Below are positions 1 to 7,262 of a stretch of 11,294 bases of DNA, piece after piece (position 1 is the stretch's first letter; every line of letters starts with the position of its first letter). The translations under genes and the position numbers were made by a program. This DNA comes from Novosphingobium sp. (GTDB taxonomy: Bacteria; Pseudomonadota; Alphaproteobacteria; Sphingomonadales; Sphingomonadaceae): the NCBI GenBank assembly GCA_020853995.1, contig JADYXV010000302.1, positions 1 through 11,294 of the forward strand, in the 5' to 3' direction. The notes beneath the pieces were generated by a model. The model worked only from the letters and a program-made list of their open reading frames with translations. It searched no databases and was not told the origin of the DNA.

Positions 1-672
1 CTGGGTGATCTGCGGCGCAAACGCGGCAGCGCCGGGTTTCCTGTGCCGGGCTATGCTTTTGCCGTGCTGGATGAAAGCGGGCACCCGGTTCCCACCGGCA
101 GCAGCGGCGCAGTCGTCATCAAAGAACCACTGGCACCGGGAGCATTCCGGACCTTGTGGAACAATCATTCGGGCTATGCGCGCAATTTCGCAACTTTTCC
201 GGGCTGGTATGAAACAGGCGATGCGGGCTTTATCGATGATGAAGGCTTCGTCCACATCATGGGGCGCACTGACGACATCATCAACGTGGCAGGCCACCGC
301 TTGTCCACCGGCCAGATGGAGCAAATCGTCGCCAGTGTGGATGGCGTGGCCGAATGCGCTGTGATTGGCGCAGATGATGCGATCAAGGGCATGGTGCCGG
401 TCGCATTTGTCGTGCCACGCGCCGGATTTGATGGCGATGATACGCTGGAGCGGCGGGTAATTGCGGCGGTGCGCGCAGAGCTAGGCGCTGTTGCGGCGCT
501 TAAAACTGCATATGTGGCCACACAATTGCCCAAGACGCGATCAGGCAAGATACTGCGGGTGCTGTTGCGCAAAATTGTCAGCGGGCAGGAATGGACCGTC
601 CCGCCGACAATTGACGATCCTGCGGTGCCAGCGGCTTTGGCAACATTGGTTGCGCAGCATCAACACAACTGA
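1..672 (+). CDS. prpE: Propionyl-CoA synthetase-like acyl-CoA ligase, C-terminal part (5' end outside window)
   Basis: This is the last 223 residues of an ANL-superfamily acyl-CoA synthetase, open from the first base of the window. The YETGD motif lies at about residues 70-74 of the fragment, the hinge/C-domain motif GRTDDIINVAGHRL at 88-101, and the C-terminal A10 motif PKTRSGKILR at 177-186. The conserved adenylation lysine is at about 183. The wording LWNN, 'LSTGQMEQIVA' and a late TIDDP segment is that of the PrpE/ACSS3 propionyl-CoA synthetases rather than acetyl-CoA synthetase. The family makes propionyl-AMP and then propionyl-CoA in the cytoplasm, commonly feeding the methylcitrate or methylmalonyl routes. 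About two thirds of a normal ~630-residue protein is missing only because the window starts here. The gene converges on the lipoprotein gene after 37 bp. The acyl-CoA synthetase call is very secure; propionate as substrate is less so. Confidence 0.85.
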   Translation: MGDLRRKRGSAGFPVPGYAFAVLDESGHPVPTGSSGAVVIKEPLAPGAFRTLWNNHSGYARNFATFPGWYETGDAGFIDDEGFVHIMGRTDDIINVAGHRLSTGQMEQIVASVDGVAECAVIGADDAIKGMVPVAFVVPRAGFDGDDTLERRVIAAVRAELGAVAALKTAYVATQLPKTRSGKILRVLLRKIVSGQEWTVPPTIDDPAVPAALATLVAQHQHN

Positions 673-709
673 CCGGACACGGTTGCCGTTACTGCGACAG
701 TAAGCCCGG

Positions 710-1183
710 TTACGGGGTAGTGCCTGAATAGGTAACGGTCACCTGAATTGAACCATCATCCTCTCCACTGGGGCTGGTGGTGATCTGCATGGCGGGGCTG
801 CTGTTGTCACCTTTGCCCATGGCCATCATGCGCGCATCTCCGGTCGCCATTTCAGTGACGACTTTCATCCCGGCCGCTTCACCCTGCTTACGGTAATGGT
901 CAATCACGGCTTGTGGTTGTGCTTTGACGGTGAGGGCGATCAGCCCGGCACTTGTCTCACCTGGCTTGCTCACAACGGTGCTGACTTTAGCACCCGGATA
1001 TAGTGCGGCAAATGAGGGCAGGTTGTCGGGCAGCGAGATGCCACCGCCAGACAAACCCGTGCTTATGTTAACCTTTTTGCCGGTTTCGGGATCTTCAATT
1101 GTCTGTTCCACTTTGTCACTGCCACAACCGCCTAATGCAGTGGCAGAAAACACAAGAGCCAGAACTGGAACGATCAAGCGCAT
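710..1183 (-). CDS. Small putative lipoprotein, function unknown
   Basis: A 157-residue protein with a lipoprotein signal peptide: a short charged N-terminus, a hydrophobic run (LIVPVLALVFSATALG), and a lipobox ending LGGC, with the acylated Cys at residue 20. An in-frame ATG six bases upstream (1189) is possible, but the GGAG ribosome site abuts that codon and sits 6 nt before the ATG at 1183, so 1183 is preferred. The mature part is Gly/Ser-rich near its start. It then has a segment around 'ALYPGAKV' and 'VIDHYRKQGEAAGMKVV', which resembles small periplasmic alpha/beta proteins that carry a repeated helix-strand unit. I do not recognise a named family. It is probably anchored in the inner or outer membrane facing the periplasm, and appears monocistronic. 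Confidence 0.8.
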   Translation of the reverse strand: MRLIVPVLALVFSATALGGCGSDKVEQTIEDPETGKKVNISTGLSGGGISLPDNLPSFAALYPGAKVSTVVSKPGETSAGLIALTVKAQPQAVIDHYRKQGEAAGMKVVTEMATGDARMMAMGKGDNSSPAMQITTSPSGEDDGSIQVTVTYSGTTP

Positions 1184-1246
1184 GCCCATCTCCGTACCGT
1201 CAAAGTTTCTGCGACTGTATGGCAGTTACTCCAGGCGATGCAAAGA

Positions 1247-1276
1247 ACGGGCGGGCAAAAATATGCCCAAGCCCGT
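1247..1276 (-). terminator. Hairpin downstream of the porin gene, possible terminator
   Basis: ACGGGC and GGGC (1247-1256) pair with GCCC and GCCCGT (1265-1276) across an A/T-rich 8-nt loop, with a 2-nt bulge. This GC-rich stem lies about 17 bp past the porin stop codon on the minus strand, where a terminator for the TPR-porin unit would be expected. There is no clean T-run after the stem on that strand, so intrinsic termination is uncertain. It might instead stabilise the mRNA 3' end. Confidence 0.35.
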
Positions 1277-1292
1277 ATGATCAGGTCCAGCT

Positions 1293-2870
1293 CTAAAACG
1301 CCGCTTGCAAGGCCAGCATCAGCACGTTGCTTTGCGCGCTGCTGTCAGACCACGTGCTGCCATCGGTAAAGTTGCCGCCCGATACGAAGTTCAGCGGGGC
1401 AAAGCCGTTTACCCTGATGTATTCGCCGCCCAGATCGACACTGGGTGACAATCGGTGCGACAGGCCGACGACAAGCTGGTCCTGACGCTGCCACGGTGCC
1501 CCTTCAGGCCCTGCGATGAACTTGCTGTATTCCACACTGACGTTGCTTCCGCCTTCCAGTACCGGCATCAAATAGCGGCCCCCAACCGTAAAGGCTGTAA
1601 CCCTTGATGGGGCAAATTGGGACAGCGGGTTGCGTGGATCGGGAACCTGGGTGCCCGGCCATACTTTGGTGGTGCGGGCCAGTTCACCAATCAACCGCAA
1701 CCGGCCCATATCAAGCTGGCCATAGGCCGACCATGCAGGGACATTGTCTGCGCACGGGTTAAAGTGGAACACCGGATAACCCTGGCAATAGGCAGATCCG
1801 TGGATGTAACTGCCGCCAACGCGCAAAGTGCCCGTATCATTGAACGACAGCGTGTAGCTGCCATCAACGGTGAAGTTGTTCACCTTGGCCGGAACCGCAG
1901 TGCCATCCACCGGTGTATTGGCTGACCGGAATTGCGCTCCGCCCATCAAGGCCATGACCCGCACGTTCACGCCATTGCGTGAATATCCCACTTGCCCGCC
2001 ATAGGCGAGCGGGGCAAATGCGTGCCAATTGGTGGAATTGGTGAAGGGGCTGACGGTGTCCTGCAAGCCGAATGGTACGTCCATTTTGCCAATCGCCACA
2101 TAGAACGGCGATTTGGCAAGGTTGCCTACCATCACATAGGCCTTGCGCACTTGCACCTGATTGCGCGCCAAAGCTGTCAGCGTACCCGAAGCAAAGCTTT
2201 GCTGTGGATCATAGAGCATTTCGACATAACCGGTGACATAGTCTTCGGGCAGGAATGTCGCGGCAAGCTGGGCGCTGCTGACGGCCAGGTCCTGTGTAGC
2301 TTTGGTGCGCTGGTTATTGGGCGTCGGGTGACGCATCAGATAGCCGAACTTGTCTTTACGGTTTGAAAACTGCGCATTGGCAATCACGGTAACGCCGCCG
2401 CTGAGGGTGACCATATCGGTCAACTTGCCATCGCGCCGCGCATTCAACTGCATCAACAGGCGCTGGTTTACGCCTTCCGCGTGGTCGAGAATGGCATAGC
2501 CGTATGCCGGGTTGATCCCGACAAGCGAAGTGTTGCGAACGGCGCGCTGTGGTTCGGCAGAGACCGGATTGGCTGCCTGTGTCCATGTTGATGCCGGAGC
2601 AGGTGCTGCCATCTGCCCTGACGATGGCGCCGGGGTGTCACTTGCGTATGGTTCTGATGCCGGCTTCGGGCCATCGCTGCCGCGCAAATCGCGCACTTCG
2701 GCCTCAAGCTTGGCGTTGGCTGCTTCAAGACGCTCCAATCGTTCCACCAGCGCCCTGACGTTGTCCTTATCGTTTGCGGCAATGGCAGGGGAGGATGAGG
2801 TAAAAGCTATCGCAGCCAGGCTGGCACCGGCGAAAAATTTCACAGGAAAGTTACCCTTTGAACAAGACAT
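1293..2870 (-). CDS. Outer-membrane beta-barrel porin with N-terminal coiled coil (LbtU-like)
   Basis: A 525-residue protein. The signal peptide has a hydrophobic core (FFAGASLAAIAF) and a likely cleavage after AIA at residue 31. A heptad-like coiled coil follows at about 35-65 (VRALVERLERLEAANAKLEA), then a Pro/Ala/Ser linker, then a long domain of alternating aromatic/polar strands ending in a C-terminal Phe (LALQAAF), the usual outer-membrane assembly signal. Phrases such as 'FYVAIGKMDVPFG' and 'AYGGQVGYSRNGVNV' resemble the LbtU/DUF3573 siderophore-porin group and, more loosely, Porin_O/P. I chose the ATG at 2870 because the longer frame would need a TTG at 2900 inside the upstream gene. 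The 16-bp gap to the TPR gene and the weak Shine-Dalgarno suggest co-transcription and coupling. The substrate cannot be told from sequence. Confidence 0.8.
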   Translation of the reverse strand: MSCSKGNFPVKFFAGASLAAIAFTSSSPAIAANDKDNVRALVERLERLEAANAKLEAEVRDLRGSDGPKPASEPYASDTPAPSSGQMAAPAPASTWTQAANPVSAEPQRAVRNTSLVGINPAYGYAILDHAEGVNQRLLMQLNARRDGKLTDMVTLSGGVTVIANAQFSNRKDKFGYLMRHPTPNNQRTKATQDLAVSSAQLAATFLPEDYVTGYVEMLYDPQQSFASGTLTALARNQVQVRKAYVMVGNLAKSPFYVAIGKMDVPFGLQDTVSPFTNSTNWHAFAPLAYGGQVGYSRNGVNVRVMALMGGAQFRSANTPVDGTAVPAKVNNFTVDGSYTLSFNDTGTLRVGGSYIHGSAYCQGYPVFHFNPCADNVPAWSAYGQLDMGRLRLIGELARTTKVWPGTQVPDPRNPLSQFAPSRVTAFTVGGRYLMPVLEGGSNVSVEYSKFIAGPEGAPWQRQDQLVVGLSHRLSPSVDLGGEYIRVNGFAPLNFVSGGNFTDGSTWSDSSAQSNVLMLALQAAF

Positions 2871-2886
2871 TACAAGGTTCGCCAAA

Positions 2887-4434
2887 TTAGCGCGCGGCAA
2901 CAGTGGCGGTGGCCATTGCGCGATAATGTTCGGAGATTTCGGGATTGCCGGGCATGGTTTGCGCGGCTTTCTGGATCAGAGTCTTGGCCTCGACCAAAGA
3001 TCCGCCAGACTTGAACAGCGCCCAGCCGAGCGTATCGGTGATGATGGGGTCTTTTGGTGCCAGTGCCATTGCTCGGCGGGCCAGTGGGACCGCCTCGGCA
3101 GCCCGTCCTTGCTCGATCAGCACGCTTGCAGCATTGTTCAGCAAAATGACATTGGTCGTGGCTGGGTTTGCGCGCAACAATCCGGCGTAAGTCTTTTCGG
3201 CTTGTGTCCAATCGCCGCTGCGTATCGCCTTGTCTGCTGCGATCATGTCACGCGCCAGCGGATCACCTTTGGCCAAAGCTGCACCGCGCGCCTGATAAAC
3301 AGCCGCGGCTGGCAAGTTAAGCGCACCCGCCAATTGCGTGGCCAGACGCAGCGTGTCCTCATTGGCGTTCGCGGCATCGGCCAGAGGTTGCAAGACCTTC
3401 CAGGCTTCCTGTGTTGAACCGATTTTTTGCAACGCCGTAGCCAGAACAAAGCGCGCGCGTCCATCCTCTCCTCCGGTTGCGATAAAACGCCGCAGCAGCG
3501 CGATTGCCTGTTCATTCTGGCCACGTTTGGCAGCAACCAATCCCGATAGCATTGCGGCCGGAGGGAAGTCCTTGAGATCGCTCATCCCTTGCAGGATCTG
3601 GTTTGCCTTATCGGTATCGCCTGCATCAAAGGCCAATTGGGCCAGAAAGAAATTGATCGGCCTGCTGCCGCCTCCCAATTGGTCTGCCGCATTCTTCAGC
3701 ATGGTTTCGGCTTCGGCGTGTTTACCCTGATCATAGGCAATCGCCGCCTTGCCCAGCAAAGCTGTCTGATGTTGCGGCCGCAACGCCAAAACGGCGTCGA
3801 ACCGTCGGACAGCCTCGGCAAAATTGCGCTGCTGCATCGCCACGCGTCCGGCAAACAGCAGAGCACCGATATCCTTCGGCGCAAGTTCCACAGCGCGCGC
3901 GGCCTGGGCCTGTGCTTGCCTTGAATTGCCGTTTTGCAACGCGCGCGTACCATCCAGAACCAGAAGATCGGGCGATTTGGGATAGGCTGCCAGCCCTTCG
4001 TCAAGCAGGCTGTTCGCACGGTCGCTCTGGCCTTGTAGCAAGTGCGCGGAAACGGCTCCTGCATAGGCCAGATCACTGGCGGGCTTGCCGTCTCCCAAAA
4101 CTTGCAAGGCTTCTCGACCTTGGCCAAGCATGAGCAGTGCCTTGGCCAGCAGGGGCACTGCGCGCGGCCCGTATTGTTGATCATTCAGCAGTTTGCGGAA
4201 CTCTGCTTTTGCCAGTTCGGGGTTCCCTGCTTCCAGCGCAATGCGCGCGTTCAGAAAGATGAGAGCCTGATTCGCAGATCCTTCTTTCATCGCGTTGCGG
4301 ATGTGGATCTGGGCACCTGCGATGTCGCCCTGATTAAGAGCCGCCTCAGCCTTGTCCGATTCTGGAACAGAATCTTCAGAACAGCCCGCCAGTAAAAGAA
4401 AAACTGCGGTAAGAGTGGCGTTAACCAGTTTCAT
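2887..4434 (-). CDS. TPR-repeat lipoprotein, PrsT-like (PEP-CTERM/EPS-associated)
   Basis: 515 residues with a lipoprotein signal (MKLVNATLTAVFLLLAGC, acylated Cys18) followed by tandem tetratricopeptide repeats over nearly the whole length. Repeat-type helices are visible at the N-terminus (AALNQGDIAGAQIHIRNAM), in the middle (ALLFAGRVAMQQRNFAEAVRRFDAVLAL) and at the C-terminus (LLNNAASVLIEQGRAAEAVPLARRAMALAPKD). The opening resembles PrsT, the TPR lipoprotein linked to exosortase/PEP-CTERM and exopolysaccharide loci, and a PEP-CTERM gene lies directly opposite. Typical PrsT proteins are much longer (around 900 residues from memory), so this is a short relative or another TPR secretion factor. 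GGGGAAG precedes the ATG by 8 nt. It is probably a periplasmic scaffold and leads an operon with the porin. Confidence 0.8.
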   Translation of the reverse strand: MKLVNATLTAVFLLLAGCSEDSVPESDKAEAALNQGDIAGAQIHIRNAMKEGSANQALIFLNARIALEAGNPELAKAEFRKLLNDQQYGPRAVPLLAKALLMLGQGREALQVLGDGKPASDLAYAGAVSAHLLQGQSDRANSLLDEGLAAYPKSPDLLVLDGTRALQNGNSRQAQAQAARAVELAPKDIGALLFAGRVAMQQRNFAEAVRRFDAVLALRPQHQTALLGKAAIAYDQGKHAEAETMLKNAADQLGGGSRPINFFLAQLAFDAGDTDKANQILQGMSDLKDFPPAAMLSGLVAAKRGQNEQAIALLRRFIATGGEDGRARFVLATALQKIGSTQEAWKVLQPLADAANANEDTLRLATQLAGALNLPAAAVYQARGAALAKGDPLARDMIAADKAIRSGDWTQAEKTYAGLLRANPATTNVILLNNAASVLIEQGRAAEAVPLARRAMALAPKDPIITDTLGWALFKSGGSLVEAKTLIQKAAQTMPGNPEISEHYRAMATATVAAR

Positions 4435-4561
4435 TAGTTGAACTTCCCCGAAACATGCCGCTGATATGGCTTCAAGAGGTAAACATTTGGTTTGGGGCGG
4501 CGAAGCAGTGGCGGAGTTCGGAGCTACAGCGCGCTAAAATTTCGACGGAAGGGTTTTAACT
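4435..4561. promoter_or_regulatory. Divergent intergenic region between TPR and PEP-CTERM genes
   Basis: This 127-bp gap must hold the start signals for both the minus-strand TPR-porin unit and the plus-strand PEP-CTERM gene. The ribosome sites are visible: GGGGAAG (minus, 4441-4447) and GGAAGGG (plus, 4547-4553), each 8 nt from its ATG. I cannot point to a convincing -35/-10 pair or a well-spaced sigma-54 GG/GC element. The shared gap makes co-regulation plausible but unproven. Confidence 0.4.
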
Positions 4562-5092
4562 ATGCCTATTAAGAAGCTTTTTGCTGCTGCCGTAGCCCTC
4601 GCTGCTGTATCGGTCGCAATGCCTGCTTCGGCGGCGATCTACACCTACACGATGACCAACAATTCGGTGTTGAGCATCAACTCGACTTCACAATCGGCAA
4701 CGTTCACCGGTTCAGACATCAACGCATCGATGACCAGCGCAGCCTTCGCTGCCTTCCCGGGTGGGGCTTTGCCAAACTTCACTGCAGTGCTCAGCTCACT
4801 TGATGGTACCCGCCTGATCAATGGCAAGTGGGTCACAGACAACCCGCTTTATGCAACCACAACACACCCGCAAAAGCTGATCATGGACGGCAAGAACGTC
4901 AATCTGTGGGCATGGTGGGGCAACCCGATCATCGGCGGTGACTATCTGACAACGATCAAGTCCTACACCTTCAACAGCACCACCGGCGGCACCTCGGTTC
5001 CTGAACCCGGCATGCTGGGCTTGCTCGCTGCCGGTCTTGGCGGTCTTGCACTGGCACGCCGCCGTCGCAGCAAGGCAGCTGCTGCAGCCTGA
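4562..5092 (+). CDS. PEP-CTERM sorting-domain surface protein
   Basis: A 176-residue exported protein. A signal peptide (residues 1-24, likely cut after PASA) leads into a Ser/Thr/Asn-rich beta-type body of about 120 residues. The protein ends in a complete PEP-CTERM tail: VPEP at 146-149, a Gly/Leu/Ala hydrophobic helix at about 150-165, and four arginines at 166-169. The family's C-terminal helix is removed by an exosortase at the inner membrane and the protein is delivered to the surface or exopolysaccharide matrix. Unusually, the basic cluster is followed by SK and five alanines instead of ending close to the arginines. The body has two adjacent Trp (NLWAWWGNP) but matches no family I recognise. 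A strong GGAAGGG site precedes the start, and a hairpin terminator follows the stop. No exosortase is in this window. Confidence 0.85.
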   Translation: MPIKKLFAAAVALAAVSVAMPASAAIYTYTMTNNSVLSINSTSQSATFTGSDINASMTSAAFAAFPGGALPNFTAVLSSLDGTRLINGKWVTDNPLYATTTHPQKLIMDGKNVNLWAWWGNPIIGGDYLTTIKSYTFNSTTGGTSVPEPGMLGLLAAGLGGLALARRRRSKAAAAA

Positions 5093-5127
5093 TTGCGCAG
5101 AAGTTTTTTCGCAAATCCGGCAAGTTC

Positions 5128-5159
5128 AAAGGCCTCGTCCCACAAGGACGGGGCCTTTT
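5128..5159 (+). terminator. Rho-independent-type terminator after the PEP-CTERM gene
   Basis: AAAGGCCTCGTCC (5128-5140) pairs over all 13 positions (one T-G wobble) with GGACGGGGCCTTT (5146-5158) across the loop CACAA. The T-run is only four bases and is partly inside the stem, but its location 35 bp past the stop and the stem strength make a terminator likely. Confidence 0.75.
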
Positions 5160-5182
5160 GATATGGCCATTATGGTGGCTCC

Positions 5183-5199
5183 AAACACAGCCTGTGTTT
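5183..5199. repeat. Perfect 8-bp palindrome with single central base
   Basis: AAACACAG-C-CTGTGTTT is an exact inverted repeat with a one-base centre, in the 219-bp gap between the PEP-CTERM terminator and the DUF2805-type gene. The spacing is too tight for an RNA hairpin loop, so a dimeric repressor operator is the more natural reading. No cognate regulator is nearby. The remainder of the gap (5200-5378) shows only a short GGGAAG/CTTCCC inverted repeat near 5328-5342. Confidence 0.35.
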
Positions 5200-5378
5200 T
5201 CACCGGCCGACCGGCGCCATGTCCTGTCCTGGCACAAGAGCGCCCAAATCCGGAGCATCGCACAGCTGCCCTGCAGTACCGGTTGCCTTCTGGTCAACGC
5301 GGGCGCACTGGTCGTGGCCAGAGGTGGGAAGGGCCTTCCCGACGAGAAACAAGAGCCAGAGTTCCAGCAGGACATCTC

Positions 5379-5591
5379 ATGCACAAACAGGATATGGACT
5401 GCGCTGCGATTAGCGAGATCATCGAATTGGCTTTAAGTGACGCAGTCAGCTTCGATCACATCCGCGTTGTGCACGGATTGGCACCTGATGCCGTAAAGGC
5501 GCTGATGCGCAGTGAATTGAAGCCCGGCAGCTATCGTGCCTGGCGCAAACGGGTGCGGCAGTTTTCAGACCGTCGCGCGGTTTATAAATAG
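5379..5591 (+). CDS. DUF2805 / TIGR03643-type small protein
   Basis: A 70-residue protein. Its core reads as ISEIIELALSD, then a helix-turn-helix-like middle (FDHIRVVHGLAPDAVKALMR), then the family signature ELKPGSYRAWRKRV at about 46-59. This is the pattern I recall for DUF2805 proteins (usually 'ELKPSSFRLWRKRV'), whose function is unknown; the basic, helical make-up would suit nucleic-acid binding. The start is set by AGCAGGA six bases before the ATG at 5379. A longer open frame exists upstream, but it reads through the PEP-CTERM terminator and has no family similarity. The gene converges on folB with only 15 bp between the stops. Confidence 0.75.
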   Translation: MHKQDMDCAAISEIIELALSDAVSFDHIRVVHGLAPDAVKALMRSELKPGSYRAWRKRVRQFSDRRAVYK

Positions 5592-5606
5592 CGGCCGATC
5601 CTTAAT

Positions 5607-5996
5607 TCAGCTGCTGCGCAAAGTCGCCATATCATCTGCGTCAAGGATCAGTCGAACACCCAGCGAACCTGTATTGCCAAGCACGGGCCGCTTTCTGACA
5701 GTGATATCCAGCGCCATGATCTGGTCGAAACTGGCGCAGGCTGCAATGATTTGGGTGATCAGGAATTCTTGCGTCTCGTATTGCCGGCTGCGTGCGATTT
5801 GATCGATCCGTTCAATCAGCGGATCGTAATCAAAGACTAGCGCCATTTCGTCGGCAGGGACTTTGACAAGGTCTGGCGCAATCGTAAGCGTCAGGTCAAG
5901 GATATGCGCGTCAGGCACAACATCGTGCGGGCCGTAAGTGCCAATGGCAGCTGCGATTTCGAGGTCGCGCAGTTCGATCTTGGCCATGCGAGTCAT
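5607..5996 (-). CDS. folB: Dihydroneopterin aldolase
   Basis: A 129-residue protein in the FolB/FolX tunnelling fold, the cytosolic folate enzyme that cleaves 7,8-dihydroneopterin to 6-hydroxymethyl-dihydropterin and glycolaldehyde. Visible landmarks are the N-terminal strand IELRDLEIAAAIGTYG, the central VFDYDPLIERI (family 'dYa.l...i'), YETQEFLI at about 73-80, and the C-terminal VRKRPVLGNTGSLGVRL with the putative catalytic Lys at 102. Length matches the family. The ATG at 5996 is chosen; a second ATG at 5987 (giving MAKIEL) is equally compatible with the homology, and neither has a strong ribosome site. Where many FolB proteins have the pterin-anchoring Glu after IGVYDWE, this one appears to have His24. 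It is transcribed away from the SLC10A7-like transporter gene. Confidence 0.85.
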   Translation of the reverse strand: MTRMAKIELRDLEIAAAIGTYGPHDVVPDAHILDLTLTIAPDLVKVPADEMALVFDYDPLIERIDQIARSRQYETQEFLITQIIAACASFDQIMALDITVRKRPVLGNTGSLGVRLILDADDMATLRSS

Positions 5997-6174
5997 AATT
6001 CTGCCGTTCCCGTTGATCTGGTTTTCGATGTGCAATGTCTTGACACAGAACTTCAGTTCGGTGCTTGAACAGGGCGCTTGGCTGTCCTTTATGCCCGTCT
6101 TTAGCGGACCCAATGCCGAACGGCGGGATTGGCGGCAACATGGGCTTTCGGGGTATGCAGCAGGGACCTTGGCA

Positions 6175-7155
6175 TTGCGTTTGAAACTACCCTCGATTGA
6201 TCGTTTCACGCTGTTGCTGATGGCAACGGTGGTTGCGGCCAGTCTGATCCCGGCGCGCGGAGCCGCACTGCTGGTTTTTGATTATGCAGCCGATGCCGCC
6301 ATTGTCCTGCTGTTCTTTTTGCATGGGGCCAGGCTTTCGCGCGATGCGATCTGGGCAGGGATCAGCAATTGGCGCCTGCATCTTCTGGTCTTGGCGTTCA
6401 CCTTTATTCTGTTTCCGATACTTGGCCTTGCGGCAGAAAGGCTGGCCGTATTGCTGATCGATCCAGCGTTGGCGCTGGGGTTGCTTTTCCTGACACTTCT
6501 GCCTTCGACGGTGCAAAGTTCGATTGCCTTTACTGCTATGGCACGTGGCAATGTGGCGGCTGCCGTATGCAGTGCTTCGCTGTCCAATCTGCTCGGTATC
6601 GTGGCTACGCCAGTGCTGGTTACGCTGCTGATCCATACAGGCGGGGCAAGCGACGTTGGCGGACTTGGTTCAGTTCAGAAAATTGCCACGCAATTACTAC
6701 TTCCGTTCGTGGCGGGACATTTGCTGCGGCCAATCATCGGCGGGTGGATCGAGCGGCACAAGAAGTTGCTACAACCGGTTGATCGCGGGTCGATCCTGCT
6801 GGTGGTCTATTCCGCGTTCAGCGCTGCTGTGGTGAACGGCGTGTGGCAGCGGGTGGGGGCTTTCGATCTGGGCGTGATGCTGGTGGCCTCAGCGGCCATT
6901 CTTGTCATTGTGCTTGTGGTGAACGGCGTGGCCGCGCGCCTTGCCAGGCTCTCTCATGAAATTGCGATTGTCCTGCTGTTCTGCGGTTCGAAAAAAAGTC
7001 TGGTAACAGGTGTACCAATGGCCGGTGCATTGTTTGCACCCGAACAGGTTGGCATGGTCATTTTGCCGCTGATGATCTTTCACCAGTTGCAACTTATCGT
7101 CTGCGCATGGCTGGCTGCGCGTTATGCGCAACGCCAGACTGCCGCGAACGCATAA
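6175..7155 (+). CDS. SLC10A7/YfeH-like bile acid:sodium symporter family transporter
   Basis: A polytopic inner-membrane protein of 326 residues from the proposed start, with about ten hydrophobic segments. Family landmarks are LLFFLHGARLSR (45-56), LPSTVQSSIAFT (109-120), SNLLG (137-141), GSKKSLVTGVPMA (271-283) and IFHQLQL (301-307). These place it in the SBF-like branch (YfeH, RCH1/SLC10A7) rather than the true bile-acid carriers; the substrate is unknown. No ATG gives a family-like N-terminus. The TTG at 6175 has AGGGA 8 nt upstream and gives MRLKLPSIDRF, while the ATG at 6091 would add 28 non-hydrophobic residues and lacks a ribosome site. The start is therefore tentative, the gene firm. 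It is the last clearly chromosomal gene before the mobile region. Confidence 0.85.
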   Translation: MRLKLPSIDRFTLLLMATVVAASLIPARGAALLVFDYAADAAIVLLFFLHGARLSRDAIWAGISNWRLHLLVLAFTFILFPILGLAAERLAVLLIDPALALGLLFLTLLPSTVQSSIAFTAMARGNVAAAVCSASLSNLLGIVATPVLVTLLIHTGGASDVGGLGSVQKIATQLLLPFVAGHLLRPIIGGWIERHKKLLQPVDRGSILLVVYSAFSAAVVNGVWQRVGAFDLGVMLVASAAILVIVLVVNGVAARLARLSHEIAIVLLFCGSKKSLVTGVPMAGALFAPEQVGMVILPLMIFHQLQLIVCAWLAARYAQRQTAANA

Positions 7156-7164
7156 AGAATGCCG

Positions 7165-7200
7165 GAAAGGTGCGCGTTCACCTTTCACGTTCTGCTTTTA
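7165..7200 (+). terminator. Hairpin terminator after the SLC10A7-like gene
   Basis: GAAAGGTG (7165-7172) pairs perfectly with CACCTTTC (7179-7186) across a 6-nt loop, starting 10 bp after the transporter stop. A T-rich stretch follows (TTCTGCTTTT to 7200) rather than an immediate U-run, so termination is likely but may be leaky. Confidence 0.6.
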
Positions 7201-7217
7201 TGTTTTTTGGAAAACAC

Positions 7218-7262
7218 TGGTGCCGGCTAGAGGATTCGAACCCCTGGCCCCCTGATTACAAA
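7218..7262 (-). pseudogene. 3' portion of tRNA-Thr(TGT): tRNA remnant / attachment site
   Basis: Reading the minus strand from 7262 to 7218 gives, in order, an anticodon loop TTTGTAA (anticodon TGT), the 3' anticodon stem TCAGG, a 5-nt variable loop, and a T arm with the loop TTCGAAT between AGGGG and CCTCT. It ends with the acceptor strand AGCCGGC, discriminator A and encoded CCA. Upstream (7263-7297) there is only a weak echo of a D arm; the 5' anticodon stem and the acceptor partner GCCGGCT are absent, so this cannot fold as a tRNA. An intact 3' half joined to foreign sequence is the usual result of a tyrosine integrase acting on a tRNA 3' end, and an integrase fragment lies 155 bp away. 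The intact tRNA should be at the far end of the element. Confidence 0.75.

Noticed and set aside
689..703. TTACTG-CGA-CAGTAA inverted repeat between the convergent first two genes
   Set aside because: The stem is only 6 bp with no T-run; too weak to call a terminator.
2512..3417. A 301-residue plus-strand open frame opposite the porin/TPR junction
   Set aside because: It is antisense to two well-supported genes, reads as Cys/Gly/Arg-rich shadow translation and has no recognisable domain.
4435..4561. A sigma-54 promoter for the PEP-CTERM gene
   Set aside because: TGGCGG at 4509-4514 looks like a -24 element, but the following GC is one base out of the required spacing and the TTGC element is missing.
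5037..5378. Upstream extension of the DUF2805-type frame
   Set aside because: It overlaps the PEP-CTERM gene and its terminator, and has no family similarity. The ATG at 5379 has its own ribosome site.
6040..6068. TTGACA at 6040-6045 as a -35 box for the transporter gene
   Set aside because: The -35 hexamer is perfect, but the sequence 17 bp on (GCTTGA) is a poor -10, so I do not call a promoter.
5938..6174. N-terminal extension of the SLC10A7-like protein from ATG codons at 5938 or 6091
   Set aside because: The 5938 start overlaps folB, and neither gives a family-like N-terminus or ribosome site. The TTG at 6175 does better.
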